DNA of 64,000 nucleotides from Voacanga thouarsii (lineage: Eukaryota; Streptophyta; Magnoliopsida; Gentianales; Apocynaceae): positions 2,418,001-2,482,000 of the forward strand of contig JANUWF010001491.1 in the NCBI GenBank assembly GCA_026120185.1, written 5' to 3'. The first letter of the stretch is position 1; the number at the start of each line of letters is the position of its first letter. A program made the position numbers and the translations under genes. Shown here piece after piece: positions 37,431 through 49,417 of the stretch. The notes under the pieces were generated by a model. It ran no database searches. It was not told the origin of the DNA and saw nothing but the letters and a program-made list of their open reading frames with translations.

Positions 37431-38948
37431 TATTGGGGATATGCCCTAGAGTCAATTTGTACTTATACTATTGTCATTATACTTTATATAATAATATGAA
37501 GCTTTCCTTTCCATGAATAGAGCGTTTTGTTTTGTGGTCATCAAGTACGTGACTTGATAGTAAAACCCAACAATGAATATAATGACTATTCTAAATCTGT
37601 CCCTGATCGTTTATTATCATTGGAATAATAATAAATTAAGATTAGTATATTTGTAACTGGATGGCTATGTTTTACTAGTCATGGATATTTGTGATATCAA
37701 GTCAAAACATAAATAAATGTTAGAGAACATTGTATTGGACATGACCCACTGTGAGAGTACTTCATGGAACATGTCATAAGTACTTTCTTGCCATAATAAT
37801 ATTAAAAGTCCTTCGACCTAAATTCATCATAGTTTCCTACTTGATAAATTTTGTATTTTGACGTTGTCTAAAATTGTCATTAATCAGATAATAAATTAAA
37901 CTACTGTTGGATATAGAATAAATCAATGAAAGGAATATGATTGATAGTGAAGGAATTTGTCCCTCTCAATTATAGGAGAGATATCCATGGGCCCCTTGAT
38001 AAGTTAGATTGTTAAAATGCATGGCCGTGCTCAAATATATCAATTTGAGATATTGATATCATTTGTTTGAACAGTCTACTATGAAATCAAGAAATAATTG
38101 ATTAAGCTTAATAAGGATGACATGCTCCATGCCTTATGCTTAATCTAGATATCGTGTGACAAAAGGACTAAATGTAAAATTATGGTTTGGTTCAAAAAGA
38201 TCATCGATCTTCATTTAACTTGGATAGTTATAATATTTTGCTAGAAACCGCTTATAACTTGTAGGTCATTTAAATATGATTTAGGCACACTGCCAGTGTT
38301 AAATGAACCTATAGGGTCACATAATAAGCGAACTTGTTAGGTTATTTTTCTGATGACCAGATTTGATGAATCTGGAAATATGTCTAAGTTAATCGAACTT
38401 AGAAAAATCGAACTTAGAAAATTTATCAGATACAATGAATTTGGAATTATGTCCACATTCGATGTATCTGGATGATGTCCAGATTATAAAAATCTGTCTC
38501 GGTAAATTAAGTTAGTTAAATTACCGAGATAATGGCAGAATCTTATCATATCAATTTTAATTTAATTTGAATTTAAATTAAAATACGATAAGATATTATT
38601 AGGGTTGGACTCTAAGAGGTTCGGAGTGAGTTTTTAAGAAAATCCTAGCCGTCTTCTTGGGTGTACCAATTTCTGTTGAGAATATTCGTGCCTCCATTGA
38701 TTAGAATATCCGTGCACTCCCTGGGTAACGAGTGAGTTCGCAATGTGTATCCGATAGAGGACGTTTGCACACTGCAGCGTCTGGTGATCGTTTGGGTTGC
38801 ACGTACAGTGACAGAATCGGAATCGAATGATATTGATTACACCAAACAGAGATAATTCTACAAACCTACGATCTTCTTAATCGTTTACTTGAATCTTCGG
38901 AAGGGATTCATGGATGTTTTTCGCGTTTAGGAGTCCACGAATCTAACA
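37431..38948 (+). repeat. 3' LTR of copia element B
   Basis: Begins TATTGGGGATATGCCC (second base changed from G) and ends ATCTAACA; 1518 bp. Near 38390-38415 AATCGAACTTAGAAAA is duplicated, and near 38710 about 40 bp present in the 5' LTR are missing. Confidence 0.95.
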
Positions 38949-38953
38949 CAACT

Positions 38954-41900
38954 TCCACTTGGATTGTTGATTTAGGAGCCATTGATCACATCTGTAACTC
39001 CTTGTAGGGGTTTAAAAATATTAGAAGACTCCAGAAGGGCGAACATGGACTACATGTGGAAAATGGAGTACAAGTTTGGGCCCTTACAATGGGAGAGCTG
39101 GATTTTGTTTTTTATTATAATAGAATAGTGATTTTGAAAGATATTTTATATGTACCTGGATTTCGAAAAATTTTGATTTCAGTTGCGAAACTAATAAATC
39201 AAGAATATTATGTATCTTTCCATTCTAGTATTTCTGTCAGTAGAGATGGAGAAATTTTATGTATTGGGCACATGTATGGGAATCTATTTTTCTTAAACCC
39301 TATTAACAATCAATTAAATAATGCTCAATCTGAACTTTTAACAAGGAAGAGAAAGACCAATGTCAATGATTCTTATCTTTGGTATCTAAAGTTGGGTCAT
39401 ATCAACTCAACCAGGATTCAGAGGTTAATCCATAGTGGGCCTTTGGGCTCATTGAGATTGGAAAATTAATCTCAATGTGAATCCTACCTATGGAAAAGAT
39501 AACCAAGAGGTCTTTTACCCCTAAGGCGGATAGAGCCAAAGAGGTATTAAGTCTTGTTCACACTAATGTGTGTGGTCCCTTGTCTACGCCAGCTAGAAGG
39601 GTTTTTGAGTACTTCATCACTTTCACAAATGATTGTACAAGGTTTGGTTACATTTACCTGATGAGACACAGGTCTGACTCTTTTGACAAGTTCAAAGAGT
39701 TTAAGGCTGAAGTAGAGTATCGGACAGGTAAATTGATCAAGACCTTACGATCGGATAGTGGTGGAGAGTACCTCCTGGGTGAATTCAAGGACTACATGGT
39801 ATATCATGGGATAGTATCCTAACTCTCTACGCCGGGGACACCCCAACAGAACAGAGTAGTTGAGAGAAGGAATAGGACATTGATGGAAATGGTCCGAAGC
39901 ATGATGTCTCATGCTACTCTTCCAATGTCTTTTTGGGGATATGCCCTGGAAACAGCGGCATACATTCTAAACTTGGTGCCTTCCAAGTCAGTACCTAGGA
40001 CTCCCTATGAGATGTGGATTGGGCGTAAGCGAAGTCTGAATCATCTTAGGATATGGAGTTGTCCAGCTTATGTACTGGTCAAGGGAGACAAGTTAGAACC
40101 AATATTAGCATTATAGTATTTTGTTGGGTATCCAAAAGGGACAAATGGTGGTTACTTTTATCATCCTAAGGAGTAGAAAGTACTGGTTAGTACCAATGCT
40201 AGATACTTAGAGGATGATCAAAGTACTTCCACGAAAGGTTCAACTAGGTTGGAACTTGAGGAAAAGTTATCTTCGGAATCAACTTCTTCTGGCCTAATTG
40301 TGGAACAATAAGAGGCACAGCCTCAAGAGCATGTACAAATAGAGCCTCGTCGTAGTGGAAGAGTGTCTAGGGTTCCGGAGAGATGGACTAGAGAAGCTTT
40401 CGAGCTAGTCTCCAACCATCAAGAACAAGACCCCATTAGATACGAGAAGGCTATTGCTGATGCCGATGCAAATCTATGGCATGAAGCAATGAAATCCGAG
40501 ATTGAGTCTATGTACCTCAATTAGGTTTGGGATCTTGTAGCTTCACTTGAAGGGATAAAACTCATTAAGTGTAAGTGGGCTTACAAGAGAAAGAAGGGAA
40601 CGAATGGGAAGGTGGAAACCTTCAAAGCTAGGCTTGTAGCGAAAAGGTATACTCAAAAAGACGGAATCAATTATGAGGAAACCTTTTTCCCAGTAGCCAT
40701 ACTTAAGTCCATCTATATCCTCCTTATCATCGCATGTCATTATGACTATGAGATATGACAAATGGATGTCAAGACGGCATTTTTAAATGGCATCTTAGCG
40801 AAGACATATATATGTCCCAACTGGAAGGCTTTATTATTGAAGGCCAAGAATATATGGTTTGCAAACTTAAGAAATCCATTTATGGACTTAAGCAGGCATC
40901 GAGAGTATGGAACATTCATTTTGATGAAACTATAAAATCTTATGGTTTTATTCAAAACGAAGATGAATCATGCGTGTACAGGAAACTTGAAGGCATTAAT
41001 GTGATTTTTCTTGTCTTATATGTGGATGACATTCTACTTATTAGAAATGATGTATGATCATTGTCACCTATAAAGGTTTGGCTGTCTAGTCAATTCAGTA
41101 TGAAGGATTTGGAAGAAACCAACTACATTCTCAGGATTAGACTTCTTAGAAATAGGAAACAGAGAATGTTAGGATTATCCCAAGCGGCATACATTGACAA
41201 GATGCTGGCCAAGTACAACATGGACTCATGTAAGGGAGCACTAATTCCTTACAGACATGGGTTGTCATTTTCTTCAAGGGACTGTCCTAAATCTCAAGAA
41301 GAAAAGGACAGAATGAGTAGGATTCCCTATGCTTCGGCTGTGGGAAGTCTCATGTACGCCATGTTGTATACTAGGCCAGATATCTGCTTTGCCGTAAGCT
41401 TGGTTAGCAGATATCAGTCAAACACTAGGGAAGTTCATTGGTAAGCTGTAAAGCATATTCTCAAGTACCTCAAGGGAACGAGAAATTATATGCTGGTTTA
41501 CAGGGCTGATGACTGGGTTCCTACAGGATACACAGACTCGGACTTCCAAGCGGATAAGGATGAGAGAAAATCCACTAGTGGATATATCTTCACCTTGTCT
41601 GGAGGAGCCATTTCATGGAGGAGTATCAAGCAATCTTGCATTGCTGACTAGACCAAGGAAGTCGAGTGTGTGGCAGCTTTAGAGGCATCCAAGAAAACAG
41701 TCTGGCTCCGGAAGTTCCTTTCGGAACTTAGAGTCATGCCACACATGGACAAGCCGATTGTGATGTATTGCGACAACACTGAAGCAGTATCACAATCTAA
41801 AGAACCCATGAATCACAAGAAGAGGAAGTACATCAAGAGGAAGTACCACCTGATCCGAGATTTCATCCAGAGACGAGAAGTTGTGGTAGAACAAATTGCC

Positions 41901-42000
41901 TCCGAGAATAATCTAGCTTATCCATTCACCAAACCTTTGGTTGAGAAAGTCTTCAAGAGACACTTAGACGCCATAGGGGTGGACACCTACGGACTTACTT
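38954..42000 (+). pseudogene. pol pseudogene of element A
   Basis: Resumes after element B with the protease (STWIVDLGAIDHIC; catalytic DTG/DSG altered to DLG). It then has GAG-pre-integrase (WYLKLGHINSTRI), the integrase core (LVHTNVCGPLS, with Asn in place of the first Asp; [18 protein letters not shown]), reverse transcriptase (FKARLVA, QMDVKTAFLNG, and intact YVDD near 41020) and RNase H (MYCDNTEAVSQSKEPMNHKK near 41767). Stops at about 39005, 39820, 40114, 40174, 40309, 40522, 40758, 41055, 41442 and 41649 include several CAA/CAG to TAA/TAG and TGG to TGA changes, as expected from decay of methylated DNA. Confidence 0.9.
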
Positions 42001-42012
42001 AATCTTAGAGTG

Positions 42013-42024
42013 CAAGTAGGAGAT
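42013..42024 (+). promoter_or_regulatory. Polypurine tract of element A
   Basis: CAAGTAGGAGAT just before the 3' LTR, a one-base variant of the AAGTGGGAGA tract in element B. Confidence 0.75.
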
Positions 42025-44857
42025 TGTTGAAAAATATGCCCTTTTAGACTAGATTTCTGATATAAACATCGAATGTTTTAATAAAAAAATGTATTTTCAA
42101 AAATTGTTTGTGAATTTATATTTTTATTTATGGACAATTATGTTTGGAAAAGACTCATTGTGTTTAAATAAGTGGTCCACGTGAATGGAAGTCTTTCACA
42201 GTAAGGTATAAATCACGGGCTACTTAACACATAAACATTCGTTCTTAACCGATTGATAAGAATGGAAATCTCGTCATGTTTAGGTTATTATGTTATAAAT
42301 TCCAAATGGAAAATAACTTACCTTTAGCCAGTGAGTAATCCACTCACTTCATGACATAAGCGTATTTCGAATACGTAGAACAGGACCTATAGTAGTGGTT
42401 TCTTAAAAGTACTATATCGTAGAAACCTAAACTACTACTGCTACAGCGTAGACTAATACTCTATGACTCTGTCTTAACTCTATGACTTCAATATAGTTGA
42501 GGTTCTATCGTAAGGCCAATATACTTGCATATTGGGTATATATAACTAGTTAGTTAAGACAGACTTATACAAGATAATTTCTATACTATATCGCTTCTTG
42601 TGGTTGTCTAAATGATCTAAATATCCAGGGTCCAAAAAACATGACTTGGATGTTTGCTTTAGGGTAGCTCCATTGGAAAGCGAAAACAATCCAGAAGTCG
42701 TAGATCATTGGACTAGAAGCCTAAGAATAGTAGATGTCATTTAGAAAGGTGTTAGTACACTTCTTCCTCTCTAAATGTACGGCGATATATAGATGGGTAT
42801 TTTAGTCGTTGCACCTGTAGGTCGGAAACTTTGCTAACGCAATATTATCTTTGGGGTCAATATTTCCTTATAGTAATATTAAAAAATATTTAAAATGCAA
42901 AAAATAGCTATTTATATGGCAAGGATACTTTGATCATTTTAGTAGCTAAGGTGGTGTGTCTTTTGGTCCCAGTATAGATCGTGAGTCCTAATTAAATACA
43001 AGCTAAGGAATTGGTCCTAAATTAAATTAAATAAAATTTATTTTATTTAAGTTGTCTGATTTAATTATTGAGTTAGAATAAAATAAAGTTCCATGTAGAG
43101 AGAATTAATTAAATTAGTTTGGTGGGTTAATTAGTTATTCAGGGCTTTGGCCCAATTTAAATAATTAAAGATTAACCTATGACTAAACTAATATATGCTT
43201 GTTAATTGGACTAGTTTATTTGGGTTGAAAATTTAATTATTTGTTAGGCCATTTATTTTGTTCTAATTAGAATAATTAATTTAGTCCAAAAGGCTAAACT
43301 AAGAGTCCAATGGGCCAGTCCAGTTTGATATGATCTTGAGTGGGCTTTTTCTTAATGTTGTGGGTGGTTTACTTGGTTATGAGTTCCACTCAACCCAAGG
43401 GGCCAAAACAGAGAATTTCTTGAGACAAAAAGAAGAAAACAACCTACCTTCTATCAAACCCTTAAAGAACTAAACTTCAAAAACCCTCAAGAATAGTAGA
43501 TAGTTCTACTATAATCTCACCCCAATATCCTTGAAGCAATAAAGGCAAACAAGAATAAATAGAATAGAGAAAATAGGTACCCAAGTAATAGAATTTAAAC
43601 AAACATTAGAAGAGCAAAGCAACTAAAACCGATTCAAGAAACCACATTGCATTATTCAAAAGATTTTATAGACTCATTCATAAGGAAAACTAACCATTAA
43701 GCATGATCTTGAACAAGATGAACAAGGAGGTTAGGGCCTCTCAAGACTTTCTCTTCAAATTTGAATAAAAAGTGTGAATTATCTTGTCAAATCACTAAAG
43801 GTTGTATTTATACTACCCTAACCCTAGCTAAGTAATCCCTGATGTTCTAATACAATTTAGGGTCTTAATAAGTCTTTACAAACATTTGAAATGGAGTAAA
43901 ATCGGAGAAAATATCAAAAACGCAAGGCAGCAATCAGTTGCCCAGGATGGAGCCAGCGCCGACTAAGGCTTCTACAGCCGGCACCGGTTGCGCGCTGCTT
44001 CCGAGCCTTGTTGCACAGGTTGAAACCGGCATCGGTTCAGTTGCTTAGGGCCAACGCCAGCCATCCACTGGAAGGCCCCCTTTCGGTCAAATTTCATCCG
44101 TCTTTGATGCCGGCTTGAGTTCTTATTGGAGTCCTTCTTGGATAGTCATCAAAATGAACTCTTGGCTAGCTTCTTCAACCTTCCAACCCTCTTCCATTCT
44201 CAAGCATGGTTTTATGAGTAATTGAAAATTATCTTGAAACTTCTTGGCCCTAAATTTTGTCATTGGTCCTTACCCTTGCACGGCCACGCTTCTCCCTCCT
44301 TGATCTTGACCTCCATAATGAAGCGGCTCTTGCACAGCCACACCTCCCCCTCATTGATCTTAACCTCCATGATGAAGCAGAGTCTCATCACAGTTTAACC
44401 TAGAGTTTTATTTAAGTTAAACAGGAGAATTGAATACAACGTTGTTTTTCACTGCTTCTTTTCTGTGAAAAAAGAGACACCTCTCTCATTATCTCTCCAA
44501 GAAAGTTCCTGAGCCCTGTAAGTTGTTCACCAAACAGGATTAGGCAAGTTATATATTGGAAGATCAAAAGTTTAGCGTTCACCTACATGCAAAGACGGAG
44601 TAGGAGGCTTGCAAGAATCATACCAAAGGTTTCCACCAGCACACTTATCCCGGTTCCACACATTCCGGTCCAACCAATTTTGAGAACAAGGAGAAAAGGT
44701 TAGAAATTTTTCCTCTCGGAATCTAGACAGAGCGCAACCGGCGCCAGCTAGGATTGTCGGAGCTGGCGCCGGCTTTGTTCGAGAGTTCCCCTGTTCTTTA
44801 GTATTTTCAGTTTTCACCTCCGTTGCATGCTCTGTTTTTTCCCTTTCTAGGCCTTCA
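42025..44857 (+). repeat. 3' LTR of copia element A, interrupted by a solo LTR
   Basis: Begins TGTTGAAAAATATGCCC and ends GGCCTTCA. It is 2833 bp against 1807 for the 5' LTR; the difference is the 1065-bp insertion at 43326-44390 plus its 5-bp duplication. A GC-rich block corresponding to that of the 5' LTR is at 44730-44775. Confidence 0.9.
43326..44390 (-). mobile_element. Solo LTR of an unrelated retrotransposon (family E)
   Basis: Ends TGATATGATC and GTCTCATCA; the target duplication CAGTT is perfect at 43321-43325 and 44391-44395, and the flanks rejoin exactly as in the uninterrupted 5' LTR (27480-27510). On the minus strand a TATAAATA box (complement of 43805-43812) is followed by a plausible R/U5 region, so minus is the likely sense strand. 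It carries CCGGCACCGGTTGCGC at 43978-43994, a module also present in element A. Superfamily unknown. Confidence 0.8.
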
Positions 44858-44862
44858 AGATG

Positions 44863-45990
44863 TGTAACGGTTGTTAATAAAACTTTAGCTAAGGTATCAA
44901 AGCTTGATGGATTCTATTTTTTTTTCCTCCACTTAAGAAGACCATACATTTTTAGCCTTATATCACTCTTTAAGTTCTAATAATTCTAATTATTATTAAG
45001 TGTTCTTCTAAAACAATCAAAGGATTATACTATTACTTACATTTTTTCATTCTCTATTGTGAAAATATTATTTTTTAAAAAAAAAATCTATTATGTCTCT
45101 TGAATTTCATTGGTAAAACGTTCACCTATGTTGTCTTTAAATTGGCTCTTTGACATTAAAGCTTTCACTTATGTTATTTTCATATAGTTATGTGATTCAG
45201 TATTGAATAATTCGGGTTCAAGTGGAGAGATGAAAATTTTTCCGCCTAAGGTGTGGGCCTACCCTTGATCAATTGGCATCCTTATTTGAGCCAAACCGAA
45301 AAAAGTAGATGAAAATTTCTTTCTTTACAAATAAGCACCCTAATAATTTTGAAAACTTTTGCTTTTAATCATTTATTTTAGAAAAAAATTAAAAGAAAAT
45401 TCTCAAGCTAGAACAAATTTTCTTTCATTACAAATAATAATACTATTAAGTGCAAAATTTTACCCTAAAAAATTAAGAAAATATACTTGCTCAAAAAAAT
45501 TAAGAGAAAATTCATTGATTCTCGTTCCCAACCTCTAATAGGTGAAGCAAACAACCATTTAAGGAATGATTCCCATTCATTCTAATTACATTAATGAACT
45601 AAATAGAGATACGGTATTTGCTCAAATCCATTATCATAGCAGTGCACAACAAGAAAGCCTCAATACTGACAGATCGGATCAAGACGATAAGTCAATACAT
45701 AAACAGGTGTGGTCCGGTCAAGTCAAGTCTTGTTCAAGTGCATACACGGATAGCATTATCATGTGAATCGGTCTGCACGGTTTCGAGCCCGAGACTGACA
45801 TATGAGTCATGCAGGCCGATCCCACAATGATGTGTGCCGGGCCAAGAGGCCTATAGGCCAAGTGGGTCAAGCTTAGGCCTTCATCTTTCCTTCTTTATTT
45901 TTTTTCACTCAATTCAATTACAAATTTTAATGTTCAATTATTTTGTAATTTTTTATTATTACATAAATAATATGATTGTTTAAAATCATA
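44863..45990. other. AT-rich intergenic DNA
   Basis: The first 50 bp continue the coding remnant cut by element A (VTVVNKTLAKVSKLDGF). The rest is AT-rich, with a GC-richer segment at 45700-45870 containing GGCC-type motifs that may mark one end of the neighbouring hAT element. No terminal repeat could be defined. Confidence 0.4.
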
Positions 45991-47860
45991 AAAAAAATTA
46001 CCTTGAAGTGGCGGGAGGTTTAACTTAGACTCCTACCAATTTTATTAATTAATAAAATAAAAATTATATAAGAGGATAACTTGATGTCAAACCTCTTAAA
46101 AATATTACAATAATCAAATTTTAAAAATATATTTAAAATAAAATTATACAATTACATTATATTATTTATCCTAAATATCTAATTGTTTGAATACTAAACT
46201 AACTATTTAGTTTACCCCATTCATCATCTGAGTCATTATCAACAATATACGAATCAACCATCCTATCTTCGACTACAAATCAACTAATGCAATACATTAC
46301 CATCGACAAAGTATAAAGAGTCAATCAAAATCTTTTTTCATCAATTGTTCGAACGCTTTTACTAAAGACGCTTTCCGATAGCACTACAAAGACAGCTAGT
46401 GTCAAAAGATCACGTACCATTTTTAATAAAATTAAGTATTGACTTACATAAACCTTCCACCAATAACAAATGTCAAAATGTAGATATTCATTTTTTACCA
46501 AAGACTACATCTCATAAATTATCATCTCATTGTAAGTAATAAATAATCTTTATTTATGCTTCATGATATTCCATGACTTAAATGTTGATGAAATCAAAGA
46601 GGTGGATCTTCATGGTGGTTGAAATTGACTATTAGATGATGATAATGAACATTGCCTACTTAACATAGCAAAACTAAAACAAAAAGACTCAAACTTATAC
46701 AAATTATACATGTCAAATAGAACTTTAATATTTTTATCTTTTATATCTTTTATCATAAATTGTCTAAGTGTTTAAAATTCATTAAAATCTAATGTTTCGT
46801 ATAGAAATTCAATAATACTATTCATAAAAAAAATCACCTTGAAGTAGCGAGGGGTTTAACTTGGACTCTTACATATTTTATTAATTAATAAAATAAAGAT
46901 TATATAAAAGGGGAAACTTGATGCATAAACCTCTTAAAAATATTACAATAATCAAAATTTAAAAATATAATAAATATATTAAAAATAAAATTATACAATT
47001 ACATTATATTACTTATCTTAAATTCCTAATTGTTCAAATACTAAACTAACTATTTGGCTCACTCCATTCATCATCTAAATTATCATCAACAATCCACAAG
47101 TGACCGTGCTATTTTCGACTGCGAATCAACTACTGTAATACATTAACATCGACAAAGTATGAAGAGCCAATCAAGATCTTTTTTCATCAATTGTTCGAGT
47201 ACTCTCACTAAAAACGCTCTCCAATAGCATTGCAAAAACAGGTAGTGTCAAAAGATCACGTACCATTTTAGATAAAATTGAGTGTTGACTTACATGAACC
47301 TTCCACCAACCATAAATGTCAAAATGTTAATCTTCATTTTCTACCAATAGCTACATCTCATTAATTATCATCTCAGTGTAAGTAGTAAATAATCTTTTTT
47401 TACGCTTCATGATATCCCATGAATTAAATACTAATGAAATCAAAGAGTTAAATTTTTATAGTAGTTAAAATTAATTGTTAGATGATAATAATAAACATTG
47501 CCTACTTAAAGTAGCAGAACTAAAACAAAAAGACTCAAATTTATACAAATTATCCATGTCCAACATTTTTATCTTTTATATCTTTTATCACACATTATCT
47601 AAGTGTTTGAAATTCATCAAAACCCTATGAATTAAATACTGATGAAATAAAAGAGGTAAATTTTTGTGGTAGTTAAAATTAACTATTAAATGTGATAATG
47701 AACATTGCGTACTTAAAGTAGCAGAATTAGAACAAAAAGACTCAAGCTTATACAAATTATACATGTCAAATAGAACTTTAATATTTTTATCTTTTATCAT
47801 ACATTGTCTAAGTGTTTAAAATTCATCAAAATATAATGTTTCGTATAGATATTCAATAAT
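45990..47860. repeat. Tandem duplication covering the 3' part of the hAT transposase
   Basis: Two adjacent units of about 0.8 kb (roughly 45997-46826 and 46833-47620) share long stretches such as CAACTATTTRGYTYACYCCATTCATCATC and CACCTTGAAGTRGCG at their starts. A partial third copy (about 47620-47860) repeats GAATTAAATACTGATGAAAT through AGTGTTTAAAATTCATCAAAA. Boundaries were read by eye and may be off by some tens of bases. Confidence 0.75.
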
Positions 47861-48906
47861 ACTATAAAATCCAATCGTTTTTACTTGAGAATCCATACAC
47901 AATGTCATATAATATAAAATAGGAATATCTTCATAATATTTTTTATATTTTTCAAATATACTTCTCATAAAATAATCATATTGGAAATGCTCCATATACT
48001 CATAAAAAATATGTGATATCTTAACAAGTGTTGAAAGAATATAATAAGTAGTGAGATAATAAGATTCTGATAAAAATTCAGTTACTTCTTTAAAAGTAAA
48101 TAAAAATGTTAAAAGCGCAATACAATTTTCAAAATGAATTTCAGTTAGTTGAGGTTAAAAATTGGTGCTATTACAAAATTTAATAAGTTGATTTTAAAAA
48201 GGTATAACACTTTCAAAAGTTGAGTTCTATTTAATTTTATAATCTAGTCTAAATTTTTTAAAAGACACATTTTATTCTTGGCATAAAGCCTTAAATTTTG
48301 TTGCTTGATTGGAGAAATTTTAATAAATAAAATATTTCTAATTATATTAATAATATTATCAACATATTTATATCCTTCCTTAACACAAAAATTAAATATA
48401 TGACAAGCATACTTAATATGTAATAAAATACTATCTAACATATGATTCATAATATTTTTCAAAATTGTTATGGTGGAATTATTATTTGAAGCGTTATCTA
48501 AAGAAATAGAAATAATTTTATGTAAAATAATATATTCACGACATGTTTAAGTAATCATTCTAGTAATACTAGTACATAAATGAGGATATTCAAATAATTT
48601 AAAATAAATAATTCTTTTTTGTACTAACTAATCATTATCTTTCTAATGACATATAATGCACAAATAAGACTCATTAATAATTACAGTCTAACCATCACAA
48701 GTAAGAGCAAATATTTAATTACAAGAATCAAATATAACAATTAAACTCTTTCATTTCTTTATATATCTTTATTATATAATTTTTTAATATTGTTCTAGGA
48801 ATCATTTTCTATGCAGATTGGCAATTACTTTACATGTATTGTTCATAATGTGAATTTTTATAAAATTAAAATGTAATTTAATTTGAATAATCATTTTAGC
48901 AAATCT

Positions 48907-48948
<42 letters not shown>

Positions 48949-49417
48949 CGTATTAAAAATTACTAATAATTTGACCTCTTTTAATATGGATTTGTTATTA
49001 TTTAAATAAATTTTCTAACCAATTATTATGTAACATTTTCATATGTCTAACTAACGTTCATATCCATTCTCCCTTCTTATGTGCATATACCATCCTACAA
49101 ATTTTACATATTGCCTTATCATTATCATTATTCTTATAAAAAAGATTCCAAACTATACATATTTTTGCTTTAGTTACAACTTCCGAAGTTTCACCATCAT
49201 CCTGACCCATATTAAATTCTTCAAGATTAATAATTGGAGTTTGTTGTAATTGTAAAACACTAACACTAGACCTACGAGGACCTTCATTTTCAGTACTTAT
49301 TTCATTATTTATTAAATTCAAGTTTGGATCTATATTGAAATCAAAGTATGCAAATGATTGTGATGAAGAAAATAATAATAATAATAATATTGATCTGGAT
49401 TCATCATTTCTAAACAA
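46205..49417 (-). pseudogene. hAT-superfamily transposase pseudogene (BED finger, RICESLEEPER/Ac-like)
   Basis: On the minus strand an N-terminal frame (49417-49058) carries VWNLFYKNNDNDKAICKIC, the start of a BED zinc finger (C-X2-C). After a frameshift near 49056 TLVRHMKMLH supplies the H-X4-H pair. In the middle (about 48530-48244) LDNASNNNSTITIL followed by YACHIFNFCVKEGYKYVDN matches the transposase core of plant hAT proteins. The C-terminal dimerisation motif appears twice, as VRDLLTLAVFVVLSESVFS (about 46424-46370) and VRDLLTLPVFAMLLESVFS (about 47264-47205), because of a tandem duplication. A TA microsatellite (48910-48945) and many stops interrupt it. Family proteins are about 650-700 residues; nothing here is intact. 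Terminal inverted repeats were not found. Confidence 0.85.
48910..48945. repeat. (TA)n microsatellite
   Basis: Perfect TA run inside the hAT transposase pseudogene. A similar shorter run is at 23349-23375 in C3. Confidence 0.9.

Larger units (their letters stand above)
30443..38948 (+). mobile_element. Ty1-copia retrotransposon B, full length, inserted in element A
   Basis: LTRs at 30443-31968 and 37431-38948, primer-binding site 31970-31981, gag 33437-34228, pol about 34300-37392, polypurine tract 37420-37430. The target duplication CAACT is perfect (30438-30442 and 38949-38953), so it interrupts element A between zinc knuckle and protease. Length 8506 bp. It belongs to the same copia type as the solo LTR at 12610. 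The two LTRs differ by substitutions, a short duplication near 38390-38415 and a loss of about 40 bp near 38710 in the 3' copy, so the insertion is not very recent. Confidence 0.95.
26160..44857 (+). mobile_element. Ty1-copia retrotransposon A (Angela/BARE-like), full length, decayed, with two nested insertions
   Basis: The element has LTRs at both ends, a primer-binding site at 27969, gag near 29606-30415 and pol from 38954 to 42000, in the copia order protease, integrase, reverse transcriptase, RNase H. The target duplication AGATG is perfect at 26155-26159 and 44858-44862. A second copia element (B, 30443-38948) splits it at the gag/protease junction and a solo LTR (43326-44390) lies in its 3' LTR. 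Without these its own length is about 9.1 kb. Many stop codons, often at expected Gln or Trp codons, show that it is inactive. Confidence 0.9.
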
